DNA of 16,218 nucleotides, taken from NCBI GenBank assembly GCA_050043005.1, contig JBHJIZ010000188.1:1-16218 (forward strand), written 5' to 3'. The DNA comes from Thermohalobaculum sp050043005 (GTDB lineage: Bacteria; Pseudomonadota; Alphaproteobacteria; Rhodobacterales; Rhodobacteraceae). Shown here one piece after another: positions 1 to 8,132 of the stretch; position 1 is the first letter of the stretch; each line of letters begins with the position of its first letter. The translations under genes were made by a program, and so were the position numbers. The notes under the pieces are model-generated. The model was given only the letters and a program-made list of their open reading frames with translations, was not told where the DNA came from and did no database searches.

Positions 1-129
1 GTCGGTGTGGCAGATCCCCGTGGCCTTGATCTCGACCAGAACCTCACCGGCCTTCGGGCCCTCGAGGTTCACCTCCATCACCTCCAGCGGCTTGCCAGCC
101 GCAGTCGCAACCGCTGCGCGTGTTCTCAT
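1..129 (-). CDS. frmA: S-(hydroxymethyl)glutathione dehydrogenase (class III alcohol dehydrogenase), N-terminal fragment
   Basis: Only the first 43 codons are in the window; the gene runs leftward off the edge. The visible peptide begins MRTRAAVATAAGKPLEV and reaches GICHTD, where Cys40 matches the first catalytic-zinc ligand of medium-chain zinc alcohol dehydrogenases. The wording of this N-terminus is typical of the class III enzymes, which oxidise S-hydroxymethylglutathione (formaldehyde plus glutathione) to S-formylglutathione in the cytoplasm. The ATG at 129 is preceded on its strand by a GGGAGAGGG ribosome-binding site (133-141), so the start is secure. It is divergent from the amidase, with about 130 bp between the two starts. 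Formaldehyde detoxification would fit with the N-demethylating oxidoreductase at 11800-14307, but they are far apart and the link is inference. Assignment beyond the zinc alcohol dehydrogenase family rests on 43 residues. Confidence 0.85.
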   Translation of the reverse strand, partial: MRTRAAVATAAGKPLEVMEVNLEGPKAGEVLVEIKATGICHTD

Positions 130-261
130 CGTCCCTCTCCCTGTCGTCTCGGGTGTTTATGGTTGCGACGGACTCTATGCGCCTCGATCCGGATTCGCAA
201 AGCATGGTTCACCTTGGCAGCGCGCTGGGCGCGGGCTATGCCAGCGCAAAAGGGAAAGCGA

Positions 262-1659
262 ATGTCATTGATCCATAAGACGGCGCGGCAGGTCCGTGCT
301 CTACTCGCCAACGGGGACGTCACGACGGCGGACTTGCTCGATGCGCTAGAAGCGCGTCATTCCGAGGTTGATGACAAGGTGAACGCCCTGCCGACGACCT
401 GTTTCGACCGTGCGCGCGATTGGCGGGCCGAGGCGGACAGCGTTCTCGGTGGCCTGCCTGTCGCGATCAAGGATCTCTCGGATGTCGCCGGTGTGCGGTC
501 GACGCACGGATCGCCGATCTATGCCGATCACGTGCCAGAGACGTCCGATCATATCGTGCAGTCGATCGAAGACGGCGGCGGTGTCGTCTATGCCAAGTCC
601 AACACGCCTGAGTTCGGGGCGGGGGCCAGCACCTTCAACGAGGTCTTCGGTCGTACGCACAATCCGTGGAACCTCTCGCGCTCCGTCGCAGGATCCTCGG
701 GCGGATCGGCGGCGGCGCTGGTCAGCGGCACAGCCTGGCTCGCGCACGGCTCTGACATGGGCGGAAGCTTGCGCAACCCCGCGAGTTTCTGCGGCTGCGT
801 CGGGCTCAGACCATCGGCGGGGCGCGGCCCCTCCGGGCCCCCGCCGAACGAGGTCGAGGGCCTCGGACAGCAAGGTCCGATGGCGCGCAACGTGGGCGGT
901 CTGGGGCTGTTTCTGGCCGCCGTGGCCGGACCCGAACCCCCCCCGCCGGTCGCGCCGCCCGGCCATGCCGGGTTTCGCACCGCCGCCGAGACGCCCCGCG
1001 CACCACGGCGAGTAGCTTGGTCGGTGGATCTCGGCGGCTTGACCCCGGTCGATCACGAGGTTCGCGCAATCACCGAGGCGGCAGCGAAGCGGTTTGAGGC
1101 GCTTGGGGCGACGGTCGAGGAAGCCTGCCCCGACTACTCCGGCGCGCATGAGGCATTCCAGACGCTTCGGGCGATTTCCTACGCGACCTCGCACGACTCG
1201 CACTACCGCAACGACCGGGACAAGCTGAAACCGGACGTGATCTGGAACATCGAGAAGGCTTTTGACCTGACTGGCGCCGACATCGTGCGGGCGAACACGA
1301 TCCGCAACCGGATGACCCAAAGCCACGCTGCATTCTTCGAAACATACGATCTGCTGCTCAGCCCGGCGACCATCGTCTCTCCGTTTGCGGTTGAGGATCG
1401 AACCGTAACGCATTGCGATGGCGTTGAATTCGAGACTTATATTGACTGGCTCGCCATCGCGTTCGCGGTGACGATGACCTCGGCCCCCGCGCTTTCGCTG
1501 CCATGCGGCTTCACCGCGGATGGTTTGCCAGTTGGGCTGCAAATGGTCGGACGGCTGCGTGGTGAGACACCGCTTCTCAGGTTTGCGGCGGCACTGGAAG
1601 CCGATCTCGGCCTCGACCTTGGCCCGATCGACCCGCGCGAGGGATTGCCTCCGGCATGA
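262..1659 (+). CDS. amidase signature family hydrolase
   Basis: A 465-residue amidase-signature enzyme, the usual length for the family, which hydrolyses carboxamides or amide bonds. The Ser-cisSer-Lys triad is complete: Lys70 in LPVAIKDLSD, cis-Ser145 in AGSSGGSAAA and nucleophile Ser169 in GSDMGGSLRNP. The spacings (75 and 24 residues) equal those of the fatty acid amide hydrolase triad. The frame is open upstream to position 7, but homology begins near the ATG at 262 (MSLIHKTARQV), which has an AGGGAAAG Shine-Dalgarno-like stretch just before it, so 262 was chosen. There is no signal peptide, so it is probably cytoplasmic. The stop overlaps the start of the downstream glycosylase (ATGA), implying one transcript and coupled translation. 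The substrate cannot be told: this family covers aliphatic amides, aryl amides and indoleacetamide, and GatA is a relative. No gatB or gatC lies nearby, so a role in tRNA amidation is unlikely. A run of eight C lies inside the gene at 937-944. Confidence 0.88.
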   Translation: MSLIHKTARQVRALLANGDVTTADLLDALEARHSEVDDKVNALPTTCFDRARDWRAEADSVLGGLPVAIKDLSDVAGVRSTHGSPIYADHVPETSDHIVQSIEDGGGVVYAKSNTPEFGAGASTFNEVFGRTHNPWNLSRSVAGSSGGSAAALVSGTAWLAHGSDMGGSLRNPASFCGCVGLRPSAGRGPSGPPPNEVEGLGQQGPMARNVGGLGLFLAAVAGPEPPPPVAPPGHAGFRTAAETPRAPRRVAWSVDLGGLTPVDHEVRAITEAAAKRFEALGATVEEACPDYSGAHEAFQTLRAISYATSHDSHYRNDRDKLKPDVIWNIEKAFDLTGADIVRANTIRNRMTQSHAAFFETYDLLLSPATIVSPFAVEDRTVTHCDGVEFETYIDWLAIAFAVTMTSAPALSLPCGFTADGLPVGLQMVGRLRGETPLLRFAAALEADLGLDLGPIDPREGLPPA

Positions 1660-2555
1660 GCACGGACGGCGAGATCCGTGCGGCGCTGATCTCGGCGCTC
1701 GACTGGCAGGTCGAATTGGGTGCCGATGAGGCAATTGCCGAACACCCGGTGGACCGGTTCGCTGCCACGGCGCCGCAGGTCGTCCCCGATGCTCCCGCCA
1801 AGCCGGCCGTACAAGCAGGGCGCGGTCCCGCCGACGTCCACGCTTTCGATGCGGGGCAAAGCCAGCGAGCGGGTGCTCCAGTCACGCACACCACGCAGCA
1901 AAGCGCCAGCCTCGCGCCGCCGCAACCCCCAGCGTCCTCCTCCCCGGAAAGTGCGACTCTCGCCGCGCAGGCGCAGGCGCTTGAAGATCTCGCCGAGACA
2001 CTCCAGGCATGGGACGGCTCGCCCCTGAAGGAAACCGCCAGGAACTTCGTCTTCTGCGACGGTCTGCCGGGAGCGCATCTGATGGTTGTCGGCGAAGCGC
2101 CAGGGCAGGAGGAGGACCGCCAGGGCCAGCCCTTCGTCGGTCGGGCCGGTCAACTGCTGGACCGGATGCTGGCGGCAATCGGTCTCGACCGGACATCGGA
2201 TGATCCGGGACGGGCCGCCTACATCACCAACATCCTGCCATGGCGCCCCGCTGGCAACCGCACGCCGACCCCGGACGAAGCCGCACTGTTTCTGCCCTTC
2301 GTGATCCGGCACATTCAGCTCGCGCAACCCAGGATCATCCTGGCCATGGGCAACACGCCGACCAAGGCGCTGCTGCAGACGACGACTGGCATCAAGCGCA
2401 TGCGCGGACGGTGGGTCGATCACGCGGCCACGGGCCTCCCGTTATTGCCAAGCTTTCATCCGGCCTATCTTCTGCGACAACCCGCCGACAAGAAGCTCGC
2501 CTGGCATGATCTTATCGAGGTGCGGCGCGCGCTGGATGGAGAGAACCCGACGTGA
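1656..2555 (+). CDS. uracil-DNA glycosylase, family 4-like, without Fe-S cysteines
   Basis: A 299-residue protein of the UDG superfamily, which removes uracil from DNA to start base-excision repair. Motif A is GEAPGQEED (residues 146-154), followed by QGQPFVGRAGQLLD. The middle motif is TNILPWRPAGNRTPTP (191-206) and motif B is SFHPAYLL (266-273). Residues 1 to about 105 are a low-complexity Ala/Pro-rich region before the catalytic domain, as in other alphaproteobacterial members. Canonical family 4 enzymes hold a 4Fe-4S cluster with four cysteines: a CxxC before motif A, one in the KCRPPGN-like motif and one about 17 residues later. Here the only cysteine is Cys134, and the other positions read SPLK, LPW and LFLPF, so the cluster is probably absent. 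The ATG start overlaps the amidase stop by 4 bp, and the stop overlaps the GTG start of the phosphoesterase. Function as a glycosylase is very likely; substrate range is unknown. Confidence 0.88.
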   Translation: MSTDGEIRAALISALDWQVELGADEAIAEHPVDRFAATAPQVVPDAPAKPAVQAGRGPADVHAFDAGQSQRAGAPVTHTTQQSASLAPPQPPASSSPESATLAAQAQALEDLAETLQAWDGSPLKETARNFVFCDGLPGAHLMVVGEAPGQEEDRQGQPFVGRAGQLLDRMLAAIGLDRTSDDPGRAAYITNILPWRPAGNRTPTPDEAALFLPFVIRHIQLAQPRIILAMGNTPTKALLQTTTGIKRMRGRWVDHAATGLPLLPSFHPAYLLRQPADKKLAWHDLIEVRRALDGENPT

Positions 2556-3142
2556 CCCGTATCCTCGCCTTCTCGGATGTGCACCTCGCGCGAAACCGGA
2601 TCGCCGAGATCGTGGTGGCGGCCGAGGAGGCCGACCTTATCATTGGCGCGGGTGATTTCTGCAATGTGCGCAGAGGGTTGGATGAGGCAATGGACCTGCT
2701 GCGGCCGATCGCGGACAAGGCGATTTATGTCCCGGGCAACGCCGAAAGCGCTGATGAACTGCGCGCTGCGACCGAAGCAACCGTTCTGCATGGCGAGGCC
2801 ACCGAGGTGCACGGCCTCAAGATCTTCGGCATCGGCTACGCGATCCCTGTCACCCCCTTTGGGCCGTGGTCTTGCGATCTCACCGAAGAGTTTGCAGCAG
2901 AGATGCTCGCCAGGGCCGAGGAAGCCGATATTCTGATCTCGCACTCACCGCCCAAGGGTGTCGCGGATACCAGCAGCGATGGGGTGTCGCTCGGCTCGAC
3001 TGCCGTTCGCGCGACGATAGAGCGCCTTCAGCCAAAGCTCTGTCTTTGCGGTCATATTCACGACAGCTGGGGCGGGAGTGGGATGATCGGCGCCACGGAT
3101 GTCCGCAACCTGGGTCCGACCCCGAACTGGTTTGATCTGTGA
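2552..3142 (+). CDS. calcineurin-like metallophosphoesterase
   Basis: A 196-residue two-metal phosphoesterase. The metal-binding motifs appear in order: Asp9 and His11 in SDVH, Asp35 in GAGDF, Asn63 in PGNAE, His131 in SHSPPKG, and His168 and His170 in GHIH. The usual GNH[D/E] signature is GNAE here, so the motif histidine is alanine; related small phosphodiesterases also vary at this position. No signal peptide or membrane segment is visible, so it should be cytoplasmic. The start is GTG at 2552, overlapping the stop of the glycosylase gene (GTGA) with a GGATGGAGAG stretch upstream; no other in-frame start precedes the DVH motif. The tight coupling to a DNA repair glycosylase suggests co-regulation, but the substrate (nucleotide, phosphodiester or phosphoprotein) cannot be read from the sequence. 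Confidence 0.85.
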   Translation: MTRILAFSDVHLARNRIAEIVVAAEEADLIIGAGDFCNVRRGLDEAMDLLRPIADKAIYVPGNAESADELRAATEATVLHGEATEVHGLKIFGIGYAIPVTPFGPWSCDLTEEFAAEMLARAEEADILISHSPPKGVADTSSDGVSLGSTAVRATIERLQPKLCLCGHIHDSWGGSGMIGATDVRNLGPTPNWFDL

Positions 3143-3152
3143 GGATGTGCAC

Positions 3153-3692
3153 ATGGGCATAAACGAAGACCGCGACTTCATCCCGATCCGGATCGCCGTC
3201 CTGACGGTCTCGGACACCCGCACGCTGGACGAGGATCGCTCGGGCACTGTGTTGGTCGACAGATTGCAGGCGGCTGGCCACATGCTTGCCGACCGCAAGA
3301 TCATTCCCGACGAACGCGCCGAGATCGCCGACCAGCTACGCGCCTGGATCGGTGACCCCGGCGTGGATGCCGTCATCTCGACAGGCGGCACCGGCCTGAC
3401 CGGGCGCGATGTGACGGTCGAAGCGCACCGCGATGTCTACGAGAAAGAAATCGACGCATTCGGCACCGTGTTCACCCATGTTTCCATGGCGAAGATCGGC
3501 ACCTCGGCGGTGCAGTCGCGCGCCTGTGCCGGTGTCGCGGGCGGGACCTACCTGTTCGCGCTGCCCGGCTCGCCCGGTGCGTGCAAGGATGGCTGGGACG
3601 AAATCCTGAAATATCAGCTCGATTACCGCCACACGCCCTGCAACTTTGTCGAGATCATGCCCCGCCTGGACGAACATCTTCGCCGCAAATGA
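3153..3692 (+). CDS. moaB: molybdenum cofactor biosynthesis protein MoaB
   Basis: A 179-residue MoaB/MogA-family protein, which acts on molybdopterin (adenylylation step) in molybdenum cofactor synthesis. Diagnostic segments are IRIAVLTVSDTRTLDEDRSG (residues 12-31), the STGGTGLTGRD pterin-binding loop (76-86), and the C-terminal QSRACAGVAGGTYLFALPGS (121-140), which is typical of MoaB. The frame is open upstream to an ATG at 3099 inside the phosphoesterase gene. The ATG at 3153 was chosen because GAGG at 3141-3144 sits 8 bp before it and family members begin close to the FIPIRIAVL segment. The gene follows the phosphoesterase stop by 10 bp and probably shares its transcript. Within the family MoaB rather than MogA is the better fit; other Moa genes are not in the window. 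Confidence 0.92.
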   Translation: MGINEDRDFIPIRIAVLTVSDTRTLDEDRSGTVLVDRLQAAGHMLADRKIIPDERAEIADQLRAWIGDPGVDAVISTGGTGLTGRDVTVEAHRDVYEKEIDAFGTVFTHVSMAKIGTSAVQSRACAGVAGGTYLFALPGSPGACKDGWDEILKYQLDYRHTPCNFVEIMPRLDEHLRRK

Positions 3693-3780
3693 CGAGATCG
3701 GTGTTCCGCGTTTACCCTTCTTTATCCGAGATCTGAAATTTGTTCCTCACTGGCGCAGAAGTGCCCGGACAGGAGACAGA

Positions 3781-4167
3781 ATGTTCAACTGGAGACGCCA
3801 ACCGGCCGCACCGGGGCCAACCGTGCTGGACGAAACCTATCTCGAGCGTCTTGAAAATCACCTCGGCGAGTCGATCCTGCGCGAAATTCTGTCCGACGGT
3901 CTGCTTGAACTCAGCGATCGCCTGGCACGGGTGCAGGAACTTGCCGTGTCGGGAAACAGCGCCGATCTCGTGCGATTGGTGCATGATCTGTCGGGCATGG
4001 CAGGGCACCTCGGGTTGACGCAACTCGGGCATCTCTCGGTCGATGCAGAGCGTACGTTGCGGCAGGAGGTCACCGATCTGCAATCGGTCGCCGAACCGCT
4101 GCAAGAGGCCGCACCGCGGGCGCTCGCTGCCTTGAAACACTTTCTGGATACCTCGGCGCATGACTGA
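3781..4167 (+). CDS. stand-alone HPt (histidine phosphotransfer) domain protein
   Basis: A 128-residue protein that is little more than one HPt four-helix domain. The phospho-acceptor region is LVRLVHDLSGMAGHLGL (residues 63-79), with His68 followed by the D-L-S-G-x-A-G-x-L-G pattern that matches the HPt consensus (AHxLKGxAxxLG). The domain spans roughly residues 15-120, and no kinase, receiver or membrane segment is present. It would relay phosphoryl groups between receiver domains of a multistep phosphorelay, but no histidine kinase or response regulator gene is in the window, so partners are unknown. The start ATG at 3781 has CAGGAGA at 3769-3775. The open frame extends further upstream, but that would cross the moaB stop and has no support. 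A weak promoter-like pair (TTTACC 3711-3716, TGAAAT 3734-3739, 17-bp spacer) lies in the gap after moaB. Confidence 0.78.
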   Translation: MFNWRRQPAAPGPTVLDETYLERLENHLGESILREILSDGLLELSDRLARVQELAVSGNSADLVRLVHDLSGMAGHLGLTQLGHLSVDAERTLRQEVTDLQSVAEPLQEAAPRALAALKHFLDTSAHD

Positions 4168-4355
4168 CAGCTTGCGATACGGTATGTGGCCGCTGGAATG
4201 CGTCAGGGTTGCATCGCATCCTCGCGTGTCCGATGATTGCGGGATGACGGCGCCGCCCGTATGGCACCTGAGGCAATGCTGAAGCCGGAGCAGCCCGGCA
4301 CGGTTGTGCCAGCAGATGCAGAGACGAAGAATGCGTCGGCCGCGTTGATCGGCCC

Positions 4356-4360
4356 GGAGG
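4356..4360 (+). promoter_or_regulatory. ribosome-binding site fixing the aminopeptidase start
   Basis: GGAGG at 4356-4360 lies 5 bp before the ATG at 4366. The frame is open further upstream with alternative ATGs at 4237, 4261 and 4276, but none has a comparable Shine-Dalgarno sequence, so this site decides the start. The preceding 198 bp (4168-4365) hold no gene I can support; they contain only a small GGCAC-GGTT-GTGCC hairpin at 4297-4310 with no T-run. Confidence 0.6.
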
Positions 4361-4365
4361 ATAAC

Positions 4366-5801
<1,436 letters not shown>

Positions 5802-5805
<4 letters not shown>

Positions 5806-6653
5806 CGACATTCGACCGGCGTCTGACGCCCGCGAGAGCTGACCTCGCCGCAGAGGCCCTGCGTGGGGAGGTCGAGGCAGACCGGTTCGCAACCGGCAGC
5901 CCGGATCAGATTTCAGCGCCGTTCACGGCACTCAGGCCCCGCCCGGACTTCTCTGCGTGCCCGGACACCGAACTGCTCTTTGGTCAGACCGTTATCGTCT
6001 TCGAGCGTGCGAACGGTTGGGCCTGGCTTCAGGCGGATGCGGACGGGTATGTCGGATATGCGCCGGAGGGTGCGTTGCATGGAACGCAGCGCCCTGCGTC
6101 AACCCACAGGGTCGCGACACTCGGAAGCAATCTGTACGCGGAACCGACGCTGAAGATCCCCACCCTTGGCCAGCTGCCGTTCGGTGCCGAAGTGTCCGTG
6201 TTGGAAACGCGAGATGGCTACGCCCGGATAGGACCGCAGCAATGGCTTCCCGCGCAGCATCTGCGACCTGTCGATGACAGCGCCCTCGACTGGGTTGGTG
6301 TGGCCGAGATGTTTGTCGGGGTGCCCTATATCTGGGGCGGGCGCACGAACTGGGGGCTCGACTGTTCTGGGCTTGTGCAACTCGCACGCCAGGCGGGCGG
6401 GTACGCTTGCCCGCGCGATTCCGACATGCAGTTCCACCATGCTGGAGAGACATTGCCGGACGATGCCGATCTCCGGCGCGGAGATCTGATTTTCTGGCCG
6501 GGGCATGTCGGCATCATGACGGATGGCGGGACACTGCTTCACGCCAACGGTCACCACATGGCGGTGGTGCGCGAGCCGCTCGCGAAGGCGACAACGCGTA
6601 TCCACGCCGCCGAAGGCAGCGACGTGACCCGTCGCGCCCGGTTTCGCGACTGA
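5802..6653 (+). CDS. NlpC/P60 (C40) endopeptidase with two SH3-like domains, YkfC type
   Basis: A 283-residue protein. Two bacterial SH3-like segments are visible (about residues 45-95 and 100-155; the first contains FGQTVIVFERANGWAWLQ). An NlpC/P60 catalytic domain follows (about 160-283): Cys188 in GLDCSGLVQ, His235 in WPGHVGIM and His247 in LLHANGH. The His-His spacing of 12 and the SH3-SH3-NlpC order match YkfC-type enzymes, which cut gamma-D-Glu to diamino acid bonds in murein peptides. The N-terminus (MTTFDRRLTPARADL) has no signal peptide or lipobox, which favours a cytoplasmic recycling role over a wall-remodelling one. The ATG overlaps the aminopeptidase stop by 4 bp. The long open frame upstream of 5802 is a shadow of the aminopeptidase gene. 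A terminator follows at 6665-6687. Catalytic family is certain; the recycling role is inferred. Confidence 0.88.
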
Positions 6654-6664
6654 TACCGCCGGAG

Positions 6665-6687
6665 GCCGGTGAGACCGGCGTATTTTT
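6665..6687 (+). terminator. rho-independent terminator after the aminopeptidase-NlpC/P60 unit
   Basis: A 6-bp stem GCCGGT-GAG-ACCGGC (6665-6679) is followed by GTATTTTT. It lies 11 bp after the NlpC/P60 stop and before the lytic transglycosylase start. The short stem makes it moderate in strength, but the position and T-run fit. Confidence 0.65.
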
Positions 6688-6767
6688 ATCGCAGTCCCAA
6701 TGAATCGCGCACAAAGCGTCATCTCTCGGCTAAGATCCGGGAAAAGACGCGCGTGCAGGAGAGCAGA

Positions 6768-8063
6768 ATGTCGAGAAGCATGAGCCATGGCGTCACCGGT
6801 GTCGTGTTTGCCCTTGCCGCGATGCTCGGAGCGTGCGCGCAGGGCGCGACGGGATCGCTTGTGCCGCAACCTCCCAGCAAGCCCGCGGCGACCACGACAG
6901 CGTCGACACAAACGCGCGAGGTCACTCCACAGCCCGCCAGCTTCGCGGAATGGCGCGCGACGTTCCGGACACGGGCGCTGGCCGCCGGGATCTCCGAACA
7001 GACCTTTGACGCTGCGTTCCGGGGCGTGCGTGTCAACCAAAGGGTGCTCGAGCTTGACAGCCGTCAACCCGAGTTTTCACGTCCGATCTGGGAATACCTT
7101 GACAGCGCGGTCTCGGCGACGCGTGTCGCGAACGGCCAGCGCAATGCCCGCAACAAGGCGGCGGTGCTCGAAGGGATCCAGCAGCGCCACGGTGTGGATT
7201 TCCCGGTGGTTCTGGCGGTCTGGGGACTCGAAAGCGGTTTTGGCGGCAACTTCGGCTCGATCCCGGTGATCGAGAGCATGGCGACGCTGGCCTATGATGG
7301 CCGCCGCCGCCAGTTCGCGGAAGAACAACTGGTGGCAGCGCTTCGCATCCTTCAAGCCGGAGACATCACGCCCGGCCGCATGGTCGGCTCCTGGGCCGGG
7401 GCGATGGGGCATACGCAGTTCATTCCGACGAGCTTTCTGGAATACGCAGTCGACTTCACGGGTGATGGCCGCCGGGATCTCTGGGCGGATGATGCGGTTG
7501 ATGCGCTTGCCTCGACGGCAAATTACCTGTCGCGGTTCGGCTGGCGCCTCGGCGAGCCCGCGGCGATCGAGGTTTCGCTGCCTGACGGCTTCGATTATCT
7601 TCAGGCCAGCCCGAGTGTCACGGCCACGGCAACCGATTGGTCGGCGCGGGGCATCCGGCCCGCGCGCGGCGGTGCGCTTCCGGCGGATGATCGGATCTCG
7701 ATCCTGTTGCCTGCGGGCGCGCGGGGGCCGGCCTTCGCGATCTACCCCAATTTCGGTGTGATCAAACGCTACAACAATTCGACCTCCTATGCGCTCGCGA
7801 TTGCGCATCTCGCGGACCGGATCCGGGGCGAGCCCGCGTTTGCAGGGACATGGCCGCGCGGCGACCGTACATTGTCCCGGACCGAGAAGCAGGAATTGCA
7901 GACCCGCCTGACCGCGCTCGGCTTCGACACAGACGGGATCGACGGCATTATAGGACCCAACAGCCGCAAGGCCGTGCGTGCGTTTCAGTCCGCACGGGGG
8001 CTCGTTCCGGATGGTTACGTGTCGGCGGCATTGCTCAGCTCGGTGCGCGCGGCCGGAGGCTGA
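6768..8063 (+). CDS. lytic murein transglycosylase, MltB-type lipoprotein with C-terminal peptidoglycan-binding domain
   Basis: A 431-residue lipoprotein. The N-terminus has a hydrophobic stretch (VTGVVFALAAML) ending in the lipobox LGAC, with Cys23 as the lipidated residue, so the mature protein is probably anchored in the outer membrane facing the periplasm. Residues 24-56 are a Pro/Thr/Ala-rich linker. The SLT_2/MltB catalytic domain spans about 58-355; the catalytic Glu is likely Glu155 in VWGLESGFGGNFG, and GAMGHTQFIPTSF (211-223) is the matching family motif. Residues about 370-427 form a PG_binding_1 domain (LQTRLTALGFDTDGIDG, then FQSARGLVPDGYV). It cleaves the MurNAc-GlcNAc bond to give 1,6-anhydro ends. 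The ATG at 6768 has AGGAGAG just upstream; a second ATG at 6780 is possible but less well placed. It sits behind a terminator, so it probably has its own promoter. Confidence 0.9.
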   Translation: MSRSMSHGVTGVVFALAAMLGACAQGATGSLVPQPPSKPAATTTASTQTREVTPQPASFAEWRATFRTRALAAGISEQTFDAAFRGVRVNQRVLELDSRQPEFSRPIWEYLDSAVSATRVANGQRNARNKAAVLEGIQQRHGVDFPVVLAVWGLESGFGGNFGSIPVIESMATLAYDGRRRQFAEEQLVAALRILQAGDITPGRMVGSWAGAMGHTQFIPTSFLEYAVDFTGDGRRDLWADDAVDALASTANYLSRFGWRLGEPAAIEVSLPDGFDYLQASPSVTATATDWSARGIRPARGGALPADDRISILLPAGARGPAFAIYPNFGVIKRYNNSTSYALAIAHLADRIRGEPAFAGTWPRGDRTLSRTEKQELQTRLTALGFDTDGIDGIIGPNSRKAVRAFQSARGLVPDGYVSAALLSSVRAAGG

Positions 8064-8132
8064 GAAGACCGTGCGCTCTGGACAGGGCGGCTGGCTCCGG
8101 TCACCGTGCGCCCGGAAGATGGAGGCAAGGTC

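Noticed and set aside
7..261. N-terminal extension of the amidase frame back to position 7
   Set aside because: The region includes the antisense of the frmA start and has no amidase homology; the ATG at 262 fits the family N-terminus and has a Shine-Dalgarno-like stretch.
346..1734. A 462-codon open frame on the minus strand
   Set aside because: Shadow of the amidase gene; low-complexity Arg-rich translation and no ribosome-binding site or homology.
2738..2746. Loss of the GNH histidine in the metallophosphoesterase as evidence of inactivation
   Set aside because: Other active small phosphodiesterases of this superfamily also vary at this residue, and all metal ligands are present.
3711..3739. 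Promoter before the HPt gene (TTTACC, 17 bp, TGAAAT)
   Set aside because: Each hexamer matches the consensus at only four positions; kept as a remark in the HPt entry, not as a feature.
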